A stretch of DNA of 6,750 bases, from positions 1 to 6,750 of the forward strand of contig JBKDQQ010000124.1 of the NCBI GenBank assembly GCA_046341775.1, in the 5' to 3' direction. A model generated the notes under the pieces. It saw only the letters and a list, made by a program, of their open reading frames with translations. It was not told the DNA's origin and searched no databases. Below are positions 1-6,153 of the stretch, one piece after another; the first letter of the stretch is position 1; each line of letters begins with the position of its first letter. Both the position numbers and the translations under genes were made by a program. This stretch comes from SXXH01 sp041165735. GTDB taxonomy: Bacteria; Planctomycetota; UBA1135; GCA-002686595.

Positions 1-1
1 G

Positions 2-403
2 TGTGTAGCTTCGAATTTCTGCGTACCGGAAGTCAACTCTACAGGTCAACCTGCTCTGATCTCGCTTGTCGGCACAGCGAGCTTGTCAGCAAACAATGCG
101 GGGCTCCGTTGTACGCAGTTGCCATCCACGACTGCGGGCCTGTTCTTTTTCGGAACTGGCAGCCTCAACCCGGGCAATCCGTTTGGTAACGGGCGCTTGT
201 GTATCTCGGGCAGCATCCGCCGCGTGCCGCTGACGCAGGCCGTGGCGGGAGTGGTGAATCAGGCACAGAACTTCGGGAGCACGCCGTACGCCGGCATCCA
301 AGCGGGTGATGTGCGCTTCTTCCAGTTCTGGTACCGCAACACCGCGGCCGGCGGGGCTGGCTTCAATCTCTCGGATGGAATCCGTGTCACGTTCTGCCCC
401 TGA
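2..403 (+). CDS. C-terminal end of a probable secreted/surface protein with a planctomycete-type terminal module (5' truncated)
   Basis: The reading frame is open from the window edge to the TGA at 401-403 and gives 133 residues; the true start lies upstream. Visible features are two cysteines seven residues apart (1 and 7) followed by P-E-V-NSTG (9-15), a hydrophobic GLFFFG strand (46-51), NPGNPFGNGRLC (56-67), the aromatic stretch FFQFWYRN (106-113) and a closing SDGIRVTF (124-131). The remaining cysteines are at 37, 67 and 132. From memory, this pattern (Cys-rich, NSTG, 'F.AWYR', 'N.SDG..VTF') is a C-terminal beta-rich module repeated across many large hypothetical secreted proteins of GC-rich Planctomycetota. 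Its role is unknown; surface display or carbohydrate binding is only a guess. Codon use is visibly less GC-biased than in the other genes, especially in the first 180 bases. A frame-1 reading from the GTG at position 1 ends at 189 and is a shadow. Confidence 0.82.
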   Translation, partial: CVASNFCVPEVNSTGQPALISLVGTASLSANNAGLRCTQLPSTTAGLFFFGTGSLNPGNPFGNGRLCISGSIRRVPLTQAVAGVVNQAQNFGSTPYAGIQAGDVRFFQFWYRNTAAGGAGFNLSDGIRVTFCP

Positions 404-423
404 GCTGCGCTCAGGTTCGTGCT

Positions 424-443
424 CTAGCCCGGTTGGGGGCTAG
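424..443 (+). terminator. First of two tandem hairpins after the truncated gene
   Basis: A perfect 7-bp stem, CTAGCCC (424-430) with GGGCTAG (437-443), closes a 6-base loop. It lies 20 bases after the stop at 403 and just ahead of a stronger hairpin. No T-run follows, so alone it is a weak terminator; it may protect the 3' end or back up the second hairpin. Confidence 0.4.
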
Positions 444-452
444 GGCTATTCG

Positions 453-487
453 CCGGGTGGCAACCTTCGTGGTTGTCACCCGGTTTT
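453..487 (+). terminator. Rho-independent terminator at a convergent junction
   Basis: The left arm CCGGGTGGCAACC (453-465) pairs with GGTTGTCACCCGG (471-483). That is 13 bp with one G-T wobble (460/476) around a 5-base TTCGT loop, followed directly by TTTT (484-487). It would stop transcription of the gene ending at 403. The stem also forms on the minus strand, where the methyltransferase gene ends at 593, but no T-run follows there, so termination in that direction would be weaker. Confidence 0.8.
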
Positions 488-592
488 CGCCTGATCGCCG
501 CCCGCCGGTGGCTGTTCTGGGACTGGGCCGGGGTGCGTAGGAGCCAGGGCTGCGCGAAGTAGGCACTCGTCCTCGGCGTGCAGGGCGTGGGT

Positions 593-1417
593 CTACGCCT
601 TGCGCGCCACGACGATCCAGCCCAGCGGGAAGGCGTCGTCCGCCGTGGCGCGTTCCAACGCCGCGGAGATCATCTGGACCACGGCGATCACGGGCAGGAT
701 GAAGGGAGCGCGCCAACGCGACAGGATGGCGCTGCCGTCGTGGTGGAAGCTGCGCGCGCCGAAGGTGCGCAGCAGGAAGTGCGAGATGGTGGCGCCGGTG
801 GTCGAGGCGAAGTTGCCGCGGCCCTCCAGCAGTTCGACGCGCAAGCCATGGCGGGCGAGCAGCCCCTCGAGCCCGGGGCGCGTGAAGCGCCAATGATCGA
901 AGGGCAATTGGTGGTGCGGCGCGGCGAAGGGCACCGTCAACAACACGCGCCCGCCGGGCTTCGCCACGCGCGCCATCTCGGCCACGACCAGCTCCGGGCT
1001 GTCGATGTGCTCGAGCACCTCGAAGCTCGCCACCGTGTCGAAGGTCGCATCCGCGAAGGGCAGCCGCCGCGCGTCGCCGAAGACCTGCACGTTGTCGACG
1101 ATGGTCGGCAGCTTGTCCCAGATCTCCGGGTGGAGGTTGTCGGCGACCGGCGGGTACTCGAGCCCGATGTAGCGCTCGAGGTGCGGCGCGAACAACGCGC
1201 CGTACGGCTTCTCGGCCACGCCGATGTCGAGCATCCAACCGCTGGCGTGGCGCGACAGCACCTCGCCGGCGCGCCGCAACCAACGCGTCTCGATCCAGTA
1301 GGGGTTGAGCGGCGAGTGCTTGCGCAGCGAGTTGAGCCGCACCAGCCAGGAGGCGCGCTCGGCGATCACGCCCCCCTGGGGACGGCCCGCGGTCCGGTCG
1401 TGCTGCTTCGGCGCCAT
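593..1417 (-). CDS. Class I SAM-dependent methyltransferase (Methyltransf_11-like)
   Basis: This 274-residue protein should transfer a methyl group from S-adenosylmethionine; the acceptor cannot be read. Rossmann-fold motifs appear in the usual order: motif I LDIGVAEKPYG (63-73), the acidic ribose contact E87 after strand 2 (YIGLEY), GDARRLPF with D115 near the adenine, the FDTV / VLEHI block (126-138), and AKPGGRVLLTVPF (152-164). The 'KPY' after motif I and a hydrophobic segment near the C-terminus (about 237-254, before the closing GWIVVARK) resemble a methyltransferase subgroup often found in polysaccharide and cell-envelope clusters, so a glycan or lipid-linked acceptor is a reasonable inference. 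Motif I has Ala68 where GxG is expected. The ATG at 1415-1417 is chosen because the motifs fit behind it; no Shine-Dalgarno is seen. It lies 194 bp downstream of glgC on the same strand, with a hairpin between. Confidence 0.9.
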   Translation of the reverse strand: MAPKQHDRTAGRPQGGVIAERASWLVRLNSLRKHSPLNPYWIETRWLRRAGEVLSRHASGWMLDIGVAEKPYGALFAPHLERYIGLEYPPVADNLHPEIWDKLPTIVDNVQVFGDARRLPFADATFDTVASFEVLEHIDSPELVVAEMARVAKPGGRVLLTVPFAAPHHQLPFDHWRFTRPGLEGLLARHGLRVELLEGRGNFASTTGATISHFLLRTFGARSFHHDGSAILSRWRAPFILPVIAVVQMISAALERATADDAFPLGWIVVARKA

Positions 1418-1426
1418 GCTCGAGTC

Positions 1427-1432
1427 AGTCTA
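1427..1432 (-). promoter_or_regulatory. Possible -10 element close to the methyltransferase start
   Basis: On the minus strand the hexamer TAGACT (4 of 6 matches to TATAAT) ends 9 bases before the ATG, and no ribosome binding site lies between. If it is used, the transcript would be almost leaderless. No convincing -35 was found at 16-18 bases upstream, so this is weak. Confidence 0.22.
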
Positions 1433-1532
1433 GATCGGCAGTTCGAGCAGGAAGCCTTGGCCGCGCGCGCCCATTCGAGCGCGTGCCGCCCCGCGTCGGG
1501 CCGCGCGTGCGGAGCCCGGCGCTTGGTCGCGG

Positions 1533-1559
1533 GCTGGCGCTTTCCCGTGAAGCGCCAGC
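1533..1559. repeat. Perfect 10-bp inverted repeat between glgC and the methyltransferase gene
   Basis: GCTGGCGCTT (1533-1542) pairs with AAGCGCCAGC (1550-1559) around a 7-base loop. It sits 53 bases past the glgC stop, in the position expected for a glgC terminator, but no T-run follows on the minus strand. It could be a GC-rich hairpin terminator, an mRNA 3' stabiliser or a protein site. The rest of this 194-bp gap shows nothing else I can name. Confidence 0.45.
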
Positions 1560-1611
1560 AGGGAAGGGCGATGCCGACGGCCGGTCCTGGGATGTTGCAA
1601 TTCGGGCGGCG

Positions 1612-2883
1612 TCACTCGCCCGGACGCGGGAAGTGCGCGCTGAAGGCCAGCGGCTCGCTGCTGGATCCGTCGAAGGCGTGGCGCGAGGGGACGACGACGA
1701 TGCCGGACTCGGTGACATGGAAGCGTCCGCGCTCGCGGGCGCTCGATCCGTCGAGGACCTCGCCGGCGGGGACTTGCGTCCACTTGTCGAGGATGGCGCG
1801 CCGCACGACGGCGCCCTTCTTGACGGTCACTCCGCCGAGCAGGATCGAGTCCTCGACGACGGCGCCGGGCTCGATGGTCACGCGGTTGGCGAGGATCGAG
1901 CGGCGCACGGTGGCGCGGTCGACCACGACGCCGGCGCACAGGATCGAGTCCTCGGCCGCGCAGTCGCGCACGACGCGCGCCGGCGGATCGGCGTGCCACA
2001 ACGAGTAGATCGGCCAGCGCCGATCGTGCAGGTCGAAGCGCGGCGCGGCCCCGATCAGGTCCATGTTGGCCTCGAAGTACGCGTCGAGCGTGCCCACGTC
2101 GCGCCAGTACGGCTCGCGGCCGCCGCCCGCGTCCACGAAGTGGTGCGCGTAGACCGGCGCCTCCTTGTACATGGCGGGGATCACGTCCTTGCCGAAGTCG
2201 TGGCTGCTCTTGGCGCCGAGCTCCGCGTCCGCGCGCAGGCGGCGCGCCAGCTCCTTGGCGTCGAAGATGTAGATGCCCATCGACCCTAGGCACCGGCCGG
2301 GCTTGCCGGGGATCTCGGCGCCTTGCTTGGGCTTCTCCTCGAAGGACACGACGCGATCGGCGACGTCGACGCCGAGGATGCCGAAGCGCCGCGCGTCGGC
2401 GGCGGGGATCTCGACGGCGCCGATCGTCAGCGCGGCGCCGGTCGCCACGTGCTGCTCGAGCATGCGGCCGTAGTCCATGCGGTAGATGTGGTCGCCCGAG
2501 AGGATCAGCACGTGCTTCGCGCCCGAATCCTCGAGCAAGTCGAGGTTCTGCCAGATCGCGTCGGCGGTGCCGACATACCACTTCTCGTGGCTGGCGTGGT
2601 GCGGCGGAGCGACGCTGATGAACTGCTCGAGGCGGCGCGGGAGGAAGTTCCAGCCGAAGCGGATGTGCTCCTCGAGGCTGCGCGCCTGGTACTGCGTCAG
2701 CACGTGGATGCGGCGCAGTCCCGAGTGGATGCAGTTCGACAGCGTGAAGTCGATGATGCGGTAGCTGCCGCCGAAGGGCACGGCGGGCTTCGAGCGGCGC
2801 AGGGTGAGGGGCTTGAGGCGTTCGCCTTGCCCGCCGGCGAGGACGAAGGTGAGGGTGTCCTTGAGTTCCTGCGTGAGGTACAT
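1612..2883 (-). CDS. glgC: Glucose-1-phosphate adenylyltransferase (ADP-glucose pyrophosphorylase)
   Basis: GlgC converts ATP and glucose 1-phosphate to ADP-glucose and pyrophosphate, the committed step of bacterial glycogen synthesis, in the cytoplasm. The protein has 423 residues (E. coli GlgC has 431). The nucleotide-binding loop LAGGQGERLKPLT (15-27) leads into SKPAVPFGG (31-39). WYVGTADAIWQNLD (102-115) carries the ATP-site Tyr103; SGDHIYRMDY (129-138) contains Asp131, matching E. coli catalytic Asp142. FEEKPK (181-186) holds the glucose-1-phosphate lysine K184, and YWRDVGTLDAYFEAN (259-273) is the conserved block before a C-terminal left-handed beta-helix (about 310-375). Arg29 stands where E. 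coli has the activator-site Lys39. The start at 2881-2883 gives the normal family N-terminus; the frame is open far upstream, but only as antisense of the next gene. A GGAG lies 12 bases before the ATG, a rather long spacing. It is divergent from the ligase gene. Confidence 0.97.
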   Translation of the reverse strand: MYLTQELKDTLTFVLAGGQGERLKPLTLRRSKPAVPFGGSYRIIDFTLSNCIHSGLRRIHVLTQYQARSLEEHIRFGWNFLPRRLEQFISVAPPHHASHEKWYVGTADAIWQNLDLLEDSGAKHVLILSGDHIYRMDYGRMLEQHVATGAALTIGAVEIPAADARRFGILGVDVADRVVSFEEKPKQGAEIPGKPGRCLGSMGIYIFDAKELARRLRADAELGAKSSHDFGKDVIPAMYKEAPVYAHHFVDAGGGREPYWRDVGTLDAYFEANMDLIGAAPRFDLHDRRWPIYSLWHADPPARVVRDCAAEDSILCAGVVVDRATVRRSILANRVTIEPGAVVEDSILLGGVTVKKGAVVRRAILDKWTQVPAGEVLDGSSARERGRFHVTESGIVVVPSRHAFDGSSSEPLAFSAHFPRPGE

Positions 2884-2895
2884 GCGCGCGGCGTG

Positions 2896-2899
2896 CTCC
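2896..2899 (-). promoter_or_regulatory. Possible Shine-Dalgarno of glgC
   Basis: GGAG on the minus strand, 12 bases upstream of the glgC ATG. It is the only purine-rich match near this start; the spacing is longer than the usual 5-9 bases, so support is modest. Confidence 0.4.
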
Positions 2900-3024
2900 G
2901 TGGTCGGCCTCGGGTCTCGATCTCCGAGTGCGATGCCCGGGTGGTCGGTGCCCCTGCTCGAGGCTCGTGCGACTAGGATGCCCGCGCGCGGGGCGCGGCG
3001 CAAAGATCGGCCGCGGAAGGCGCG

Positions 3025-3044
3025 CGGACGCGGCTCGGACGCGG
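3025..3044 (+). repeat. CGGACGCGG direct repeat, 11-bp period
   Basis: CGGACGCGG occurs at 3025-3033 and again at 3036-3044. An 11-bp period places both copies on about the same face of the helix, about 40 bp upstream of the candidate -35 of the ligase gene, where an activator could bind. In such GC-rich DNA a repeat this short may be chance. Confidence 0.3.
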
Positions 3045-3086
3045 GCCGACGATCGAGGCCGCCGGCGGGGGCGCGCACCGCCCGGA

Positions 3087-3116
3087 TTGGCCGCGCGCGC
3101 TCCGCGCCTGTACGAT
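3087..3116 (+). promoter_or_regulatory. Possible sigma-70-type promoter for the GCS2-CBS gene
   Basis: TTGGCC (3087-3092) and TACGAT (3111-3116) are 18 bases apart, each matching 4 of 6 consensus bases. The -10 ends 16 bases before the ATG at 3133, leaving a leader of only about 10 bases; no strong ribosome binding site is present. Confidence 0.3.
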
Positions 3117-3132
3117 CTGCGCCGGACCAACG

Positions 3133-5043
3133 ATGGCCAAGGTCGAGACCAACACCCTGCCGGACGAGGCGCAGAAGCGCCTGTTCGTGCGCCAGATGCT
3201 CGAGGACGTGCAAGCCCTCGAGCGCATGATCCGCGAAGGCTGGATCGAGACCGGCGTGCGGCGCATCGGCGCCGAGCAGGAGCTGTTCCTGCTGGACGGC
3301 ACGCTGCAGCCGACGAACACGGCCCTGCCGATCCTCGCCAAGCTGCCCAAGGAGTCGTTCACGACCGAGCTGGCGCAGTTCAACCTCGAGGCGAACTTGT
3401 CGCCGCGCGTGTTCGGCGGGCGGTGCCTGTCGGAGATGGAGGGCGAGCTGCTGCACCTGCTCGACCTCGCGCGCGACGCGGCGCGCGAGCTGCGCACGCA
3501 GATCGTCATGTGCGGCATCCTGCCGACCCTCGACCAGACGCACCTCGGGCTCGAGTCGCTGACGCCCATCCCGCGCTACAAGGCCCTCAACGACATCCTG
3601 GTGGGATTGCGCGGCGGACGCTTCCAAGCCGTCATCAAGGGCCTCGACGAACTCAACACGCACCACGACAACGTGCTGCTCGAGGCCTGCAACACGAGCT
3701 TCCAACTGCACTGGCAGGTGTCGGCCGAGGAGTTCGCGCGCCACTACAACATCGCGCAGCTCGTCGTCGCGCCGCTGCTCGCCGCGGGGGCCAACTCGCC
3801 GGTGCTGCTGCGCCACCGCCTGTGGCACGAGACGCGCGTGGCCCTGTTCCAGCAGTCGATCGACGTGCGCACCGAGCAGAAGGTGCAGCGCGGCATGCGC
3901 CAGCGCGTCAGCTTCGGCGACCGCTGGGTCAAGGACTCGATCCTCGAGATCTACCGCGACGACATCGCGCGCTTCCGCGCCCTGATCACGACCGGCGAGG
4001 ACCAGTCCCCGCTCGAGATGCTCGACCGCGGCGAGGTGCCGCAGCTCAAGGCGCTGCGACTGCACAACGGCACGGTGTACCGCTGGAACCGTCCGTGCTA
4101 CGGCATCAGCGAGGGCAAGCCGCACTTCCGCATCGAATGCCGCGTGCTGCCCGCCGGTCCGAGCGTGGTCGACGAAATGGCCAACTCGGCCTTCTTCTTC
4201 GGCTTGATGGCGGCGCTGCCCGAGGAGTACGGCGACGTGTCGAAGCGCATGCGCTTCGACGACGCCAAGGCCAACTTCTTCGCCGCGGCGCGCTACGGCA
4301 TGCACGCGCGCACGACCTGGCTGGGCGGGCGTTCGCAAGGCGTCGACACGTTGATCCTCGAACACCTCCTGCCGCTGGCGCGCCAAGGGCTCGCGTCGCG
4401 CGGCGTCGATCGCGCCGACGCGGATCGCTACCTCGGCGTCCTCGAGGAACGCGTGCAGTCCGGCCGCGGCGGCGCGCAGTGGGGCTTCGACTCGCTGGCG
4501 GCGATGGGCGAGAAGGGCCGCGTGGTCGATCGCCATCGCTCGTTGACCGCGGCCATGCTCGAGCGCCAGAAGGACAACGAGCCGGTCCACCGCTGGGAAC
4601 TCGCGCCGCTCTCGACGCACGCCTCCGACCGCGACGCGTACCTGACGGTGGGACAGGTCATGACGACCGACCTCGTCACCCTGCACGACGACGACATCGT
4701 CGACTACGCGGCGAGCGTGATGGAGTGGGAGAAGCTGCGCCACGTGCCGGTCGAGGATCGCGACGGCCACCTCGTGGGCATGGTCACGCAACTGGGCCTG
4801 ATGCGCACGCTGACCCACAGCACGCAGGACGGCGTGCCCATCACCGTGGGCGAGGTGATGGAGAAGAACCCGGTCGTCATCGCGCCCGACGCCACGACCA
4901 TCCAGGCCATCGAGGCCATGCGCGAGCACAAGCTCGCCGCGCTGCCCGTCGTGCGCGACGGCAAGCTCGTCGGCCTCGTCACCGAACACGACTTCTTCGA
5001 GCTGACGGCGTCGCTCATGCTGCGCTGGCTCAAGGAAGAGTAG
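3133..5043 (+). CDS. GCS2-type carboxylate-amine ligase with C-terminal CBS domain pair
   Basis: This 636-residue protein joins an ATP-dependent glutamate-cysteine-ligase-like domain (about 40-365) to a helical linker and two CBS domains (about 506-560 and 572-625). Family-2 ligases (GshA-like, EgtA, YbdK) form amide bonds between a carboxylate, usually glutamate's, and an amine. Supporting motifs are RRIGAEQELFLLD (43-55) with likely Mg/ATP glutamates E48 and E50, TTELAQFNLEANLSP (77-91), LEACNTSFQLHWQVS (183-197) like the GCS2 'T.S.Q.H' strand, GANSPVL (219-225), RLWHETRVALFQQ (229-241), and HFRIECRVLPAGPSVVDEMAN (331-351) with its R-I-E core. CBS pairs usually bind AMP, ATP or S-adenosylmethionine, so adenylate control of the ligase is a sound inference. 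No signal peptide or membrane segment is seen, so it should be cytoplasmic. Substrates are unknown; I recall GCS2-CBS proteins in diverse bacteria but no assigned function. The ATG at 3133 starts about 45 residues before the first motif; no Shine-Dalgarno is visible. Confidence 0.9.
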   Translation: MAKVETNTLPDEAQKRLFVRQMLEDVQALERMIREGWIETGVRRIGAEQELFLLDGTLQPTNTALPILAKLPKESFTTELAQFNLEANLSPRVFGGRCLSEMEGELLHLLDLARDAARELRTQIVMCGILPTLDQTHLGLESLTPIPRYKALNDILVGLRGGRFQAVIKGLDELNTHHDNVLLEACNTSFQLHWQVSAEEFARHYNIAQLVVAPLLAAGANSPVLLRHRLWHETRVALFQQSIDVRTEQKVQRGMRQRVSFGDRWVKDSILEIYRDDIARFRALITTGEDQSPLEMLDRGEVPQLKALRLHNGTVYRWNRPCYGISEGKPHFRIECRVLPAGPSVVDEMANSAFFFGLMAALPEEYGDVSKRMRFDDAKANFFAAARYGMHARTTWLGGRSQGVDTLILEHLLPLARQGLASRGVDRADADRYLGVLEERVQSGRGGAQWGFDSLAAMGEKGRVVDRHRSLTAAMLERQKDNEPVHRWELAPLSTHASDRDAYLTVGQVMTTDLVTLHDDDIVDYAASVMEWEKLRHVPVEDRDGHLVGMVTQLGLMRTLTHSTQDGVPITVGEVMEKNPVVIAPDATTIQAIEAMREHKLAALPVVRDGKLVGLVTEHDFFELTASLMLRWLKEE

Positions 5044-5100
5044 GGGGCTCGCGCGTCCGCCACGACCACGGGGAAACCACCAGCCACGCACGAGCCGCAG

Positions 5101-5143
5101 GCCCGATCCCGGGCACGCGGGGAGGGGTGGAAGCCCTTTCCCC
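5101..5143 (+). terminator. Hairpins after the ligase gene, possible terminator or attenuator
   Basis: Two stems lie in the 168-bp gap before the hydrolase gene. GCCCG (5101-5105) pairs with CGGGC (5110-5114). GGGGAGGGG (5119-5127) pairs with CCTTTCCCC (5135-5143), nine pairs with two G-T wobbles around a 7-base loop. No T-run follows, so termination is uncertain; the hairpins could reduce read-through into the next gene. The rest of the gap shows no gene. Confidence 0.33.
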
Positions 5144-5205
5144 GGGCCGCGGCTCAAGACTCGCGCCTCCAACTCGACGATAGCGACTCCACCTCGACGG
5201 CACCT

Positions 5206-5226
5206 GCGAAGATGCAAGCGAAGATG
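5206..5226 (+). repeat. Duplicated GCGAAGATG spanning two possible starts of the hydrolase gene
   Basis: GCGAAGATG occurs at 5206-5214 and 5218-5226, period 12. Each copy ends in an in-frame ATG (5212 and 5224). Neither has a proper ribosome binding site, so the true start could be residue 1 or residue 5 of the product. Confidence 0.5.
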
Positions 5227-6153
5227 CTCCGCCAGACCCTCGCCCACGCGCCCTTGGCGCGCGAGATCCTGCGCGCCGGACCGCGCGGGGGCGGCTTGTG
5301 CGTCTTGACCGCGGGCGTCCACGGCAACGAGCCCGGCGGCGTGCTGGCGCTGCGCCGGCTGGTGGCGCGGCTGCCGGTCGCGCGCTTGCGCGGTCGCGTG
5401 GCGCTGCTCGTCGGCAACCTCGCCGGGCTCGAGCGCGATGTGCGCTTCGTGCACGACGACCTGAACCGCTTGTGGCGCGCCGAGGATGTGCACCTCGCGC
5501 GCCGCGGCGAAGCGCGCGGCTCCAGCGAGCGCGCCGAGCAGCAAGCCTTGTTGGCGCTGCTCGACGAGGAGCTCGCCTCGTGCGGACCGGCCACGCTGCT
5601 CGACCTGCACTCGACCTCCGGCGTCGGTCCGCCCTTCACCGTCGTGTCCGGTCCGAGCGGGTCGACCGGGCTCGCGCTGGCGCTCAAGGTGCCGCTCCTG
5701 TCGGGCATCGAAGGCCTGATCGGCGGCACGCTGATCGAGTGGTTCGGAGCGCTCGGCCATCGCGCCGTCGTGCTCGAGGGCGGACAGAACGCCGCCGCCA
5801 GCACCGTCGACCACCACGAAGCGGCGGCGTGGCTCGCGTTGCTCGACTCGGGCGTGGTCGCGGCCTCGGACGCGCCCGCGCGCGCGGAGCTCGAGGGCTT
5901 GCTCGTCGCCGGAGCGCAGGGCCTGCCCGCGGTCGTGGAGGTGGGCTATTGCCACCACCTGCAGCCCGGCGAGGACTTCGAGATGCTGCCCGGCTTCCGC
6001 AACTTCGATCCGGTGCGCGAAGGCCAACTGCTGGCGCGCAGCGGACCGCAACTCGCGCGCGAGGTGCGCGCGCCGTGGAGCGGCACGCTGATCATGCCGC
6101 GCTACCAAGGCCAGGGGCTCGACGGGTTCTTCCTCGGGCGCGCCGTCGGCTGA
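5212..6153 (+). CDS. Succinylglutamate desuccinylase/aspartoacylase-family zinc hydrolase
   Basis: This 313-residue protein belongs to the M14-like AstE/AspA family, which cleaves an amide bond in N-acylated amino acids such as N-acetylaspartate or N-succinylglutamate. Zinc ligands are His37 and Glu40 in AGVHGNEPGG (34-43) and His133 in DLHSTS (131-136); Glu189 in VLEGGQ (187-192) fits the catalytic glutamate. R78, N85 and R86 in RFVHDDLNR match, with identical spacing, the substrate-carboxylate residues R63, N70 and R71 of human aspartoacylase, so an acidic N-acyl amino acid is a likely substrate class. The tail (about 285-310, 'APWSGTLIMPRYQ') is the usual small beta domain. Length equals human aspartoacylase. 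No signal peptide is seen. The gene follows the GCS2-CBS gene by 168 bp on the same strand. No arginine-succinyltransferase (ast) pathway genes are in the window, so AstE proper is doubtful. The start is at 5212 or 5224. Confidence 0.9.
   Translation: MQAKMLRQTLAHAPLAREILRAGPRGGGLCVLTAGVHGNEPGGVLALRRLVARLPVARLRGRVALLVGNLAGLERDVRFVHDDLNRLWRAEDVHLARRGEARGSSERAEQQALLALLDEELASCGPATLLDLHSTSGVGPPFTVVSGPSGSTGLALALKVPLLSGIEGLIGGTLIEWFGALGHRAVVLEGGQNAAASTVDHHEAAAWLALLDSGVVAASDAPARAELEGLLVAGAQGLPAVVEVGYCHHLQPGEDFEMLPGFRNFDPVREGQLLARSGPQLAREVRAPWSGTLIMPRYQGQGLDGFFLGRAVG

Larger units (their letters stand above)
2884..3132. promoter_or_regulatory. Divergent intergenic region between glgC and the GCS2-CBS gene
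   Basis: This 249-bp stretch separates two head-to-head genes and should hold both promoters. It is extremely GC-rich, and I see no reading frame in it with a believable start and product. Two things stand out: a 9-bp direct repeat with 11-bp period (3025-3044), and a weak -35/-10 pair pointing at the ligase gene (3087-3116). No clear promoter for glgC was found. Confidence 0.6.

Noticed and set aside
582..601. Small hairpin overlapping the methyltransferase stop codon (GGCGT 584-588 with ACGCC 595-599)
   Set aside because: The stem is only 5 strong pairs, lies within the coding end, and has no T-run.
1430..1615. Possible 61-residue minus-strand gene starting at a GTG that overlaps the glgC stop (GTGA)
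   Set aside because: The overlap looks like translational coupling, but the product is Arg/Ala-rich without motifs, and about a quarter of third codon positions are A or T, unlike the strongly GC3-biased real genes.
411..2008. Long open frames in other registers across the methyltransferase and glgC genes
   Set aside because: They are shadows: Arg/His-rich translations with no recognisable domain, entirely overlapping genes with clear motifs.
3133..5043. Calling the ligase gshA or egtA
   Set aside because: The GCS2 fold is supported but the CBS extension and unknown substrates do not justify a specific pathway name; no glutathione synthetase or ergothioneine genes are in view.
5212..6153. 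Calling the hydrolase astE of the arginine succinyltransferase pathway
   Set aside because: No other ast genes are present and substrate-class residues are shared across the whole AstE/aspartoacylase family, so the symbol would over-claim.
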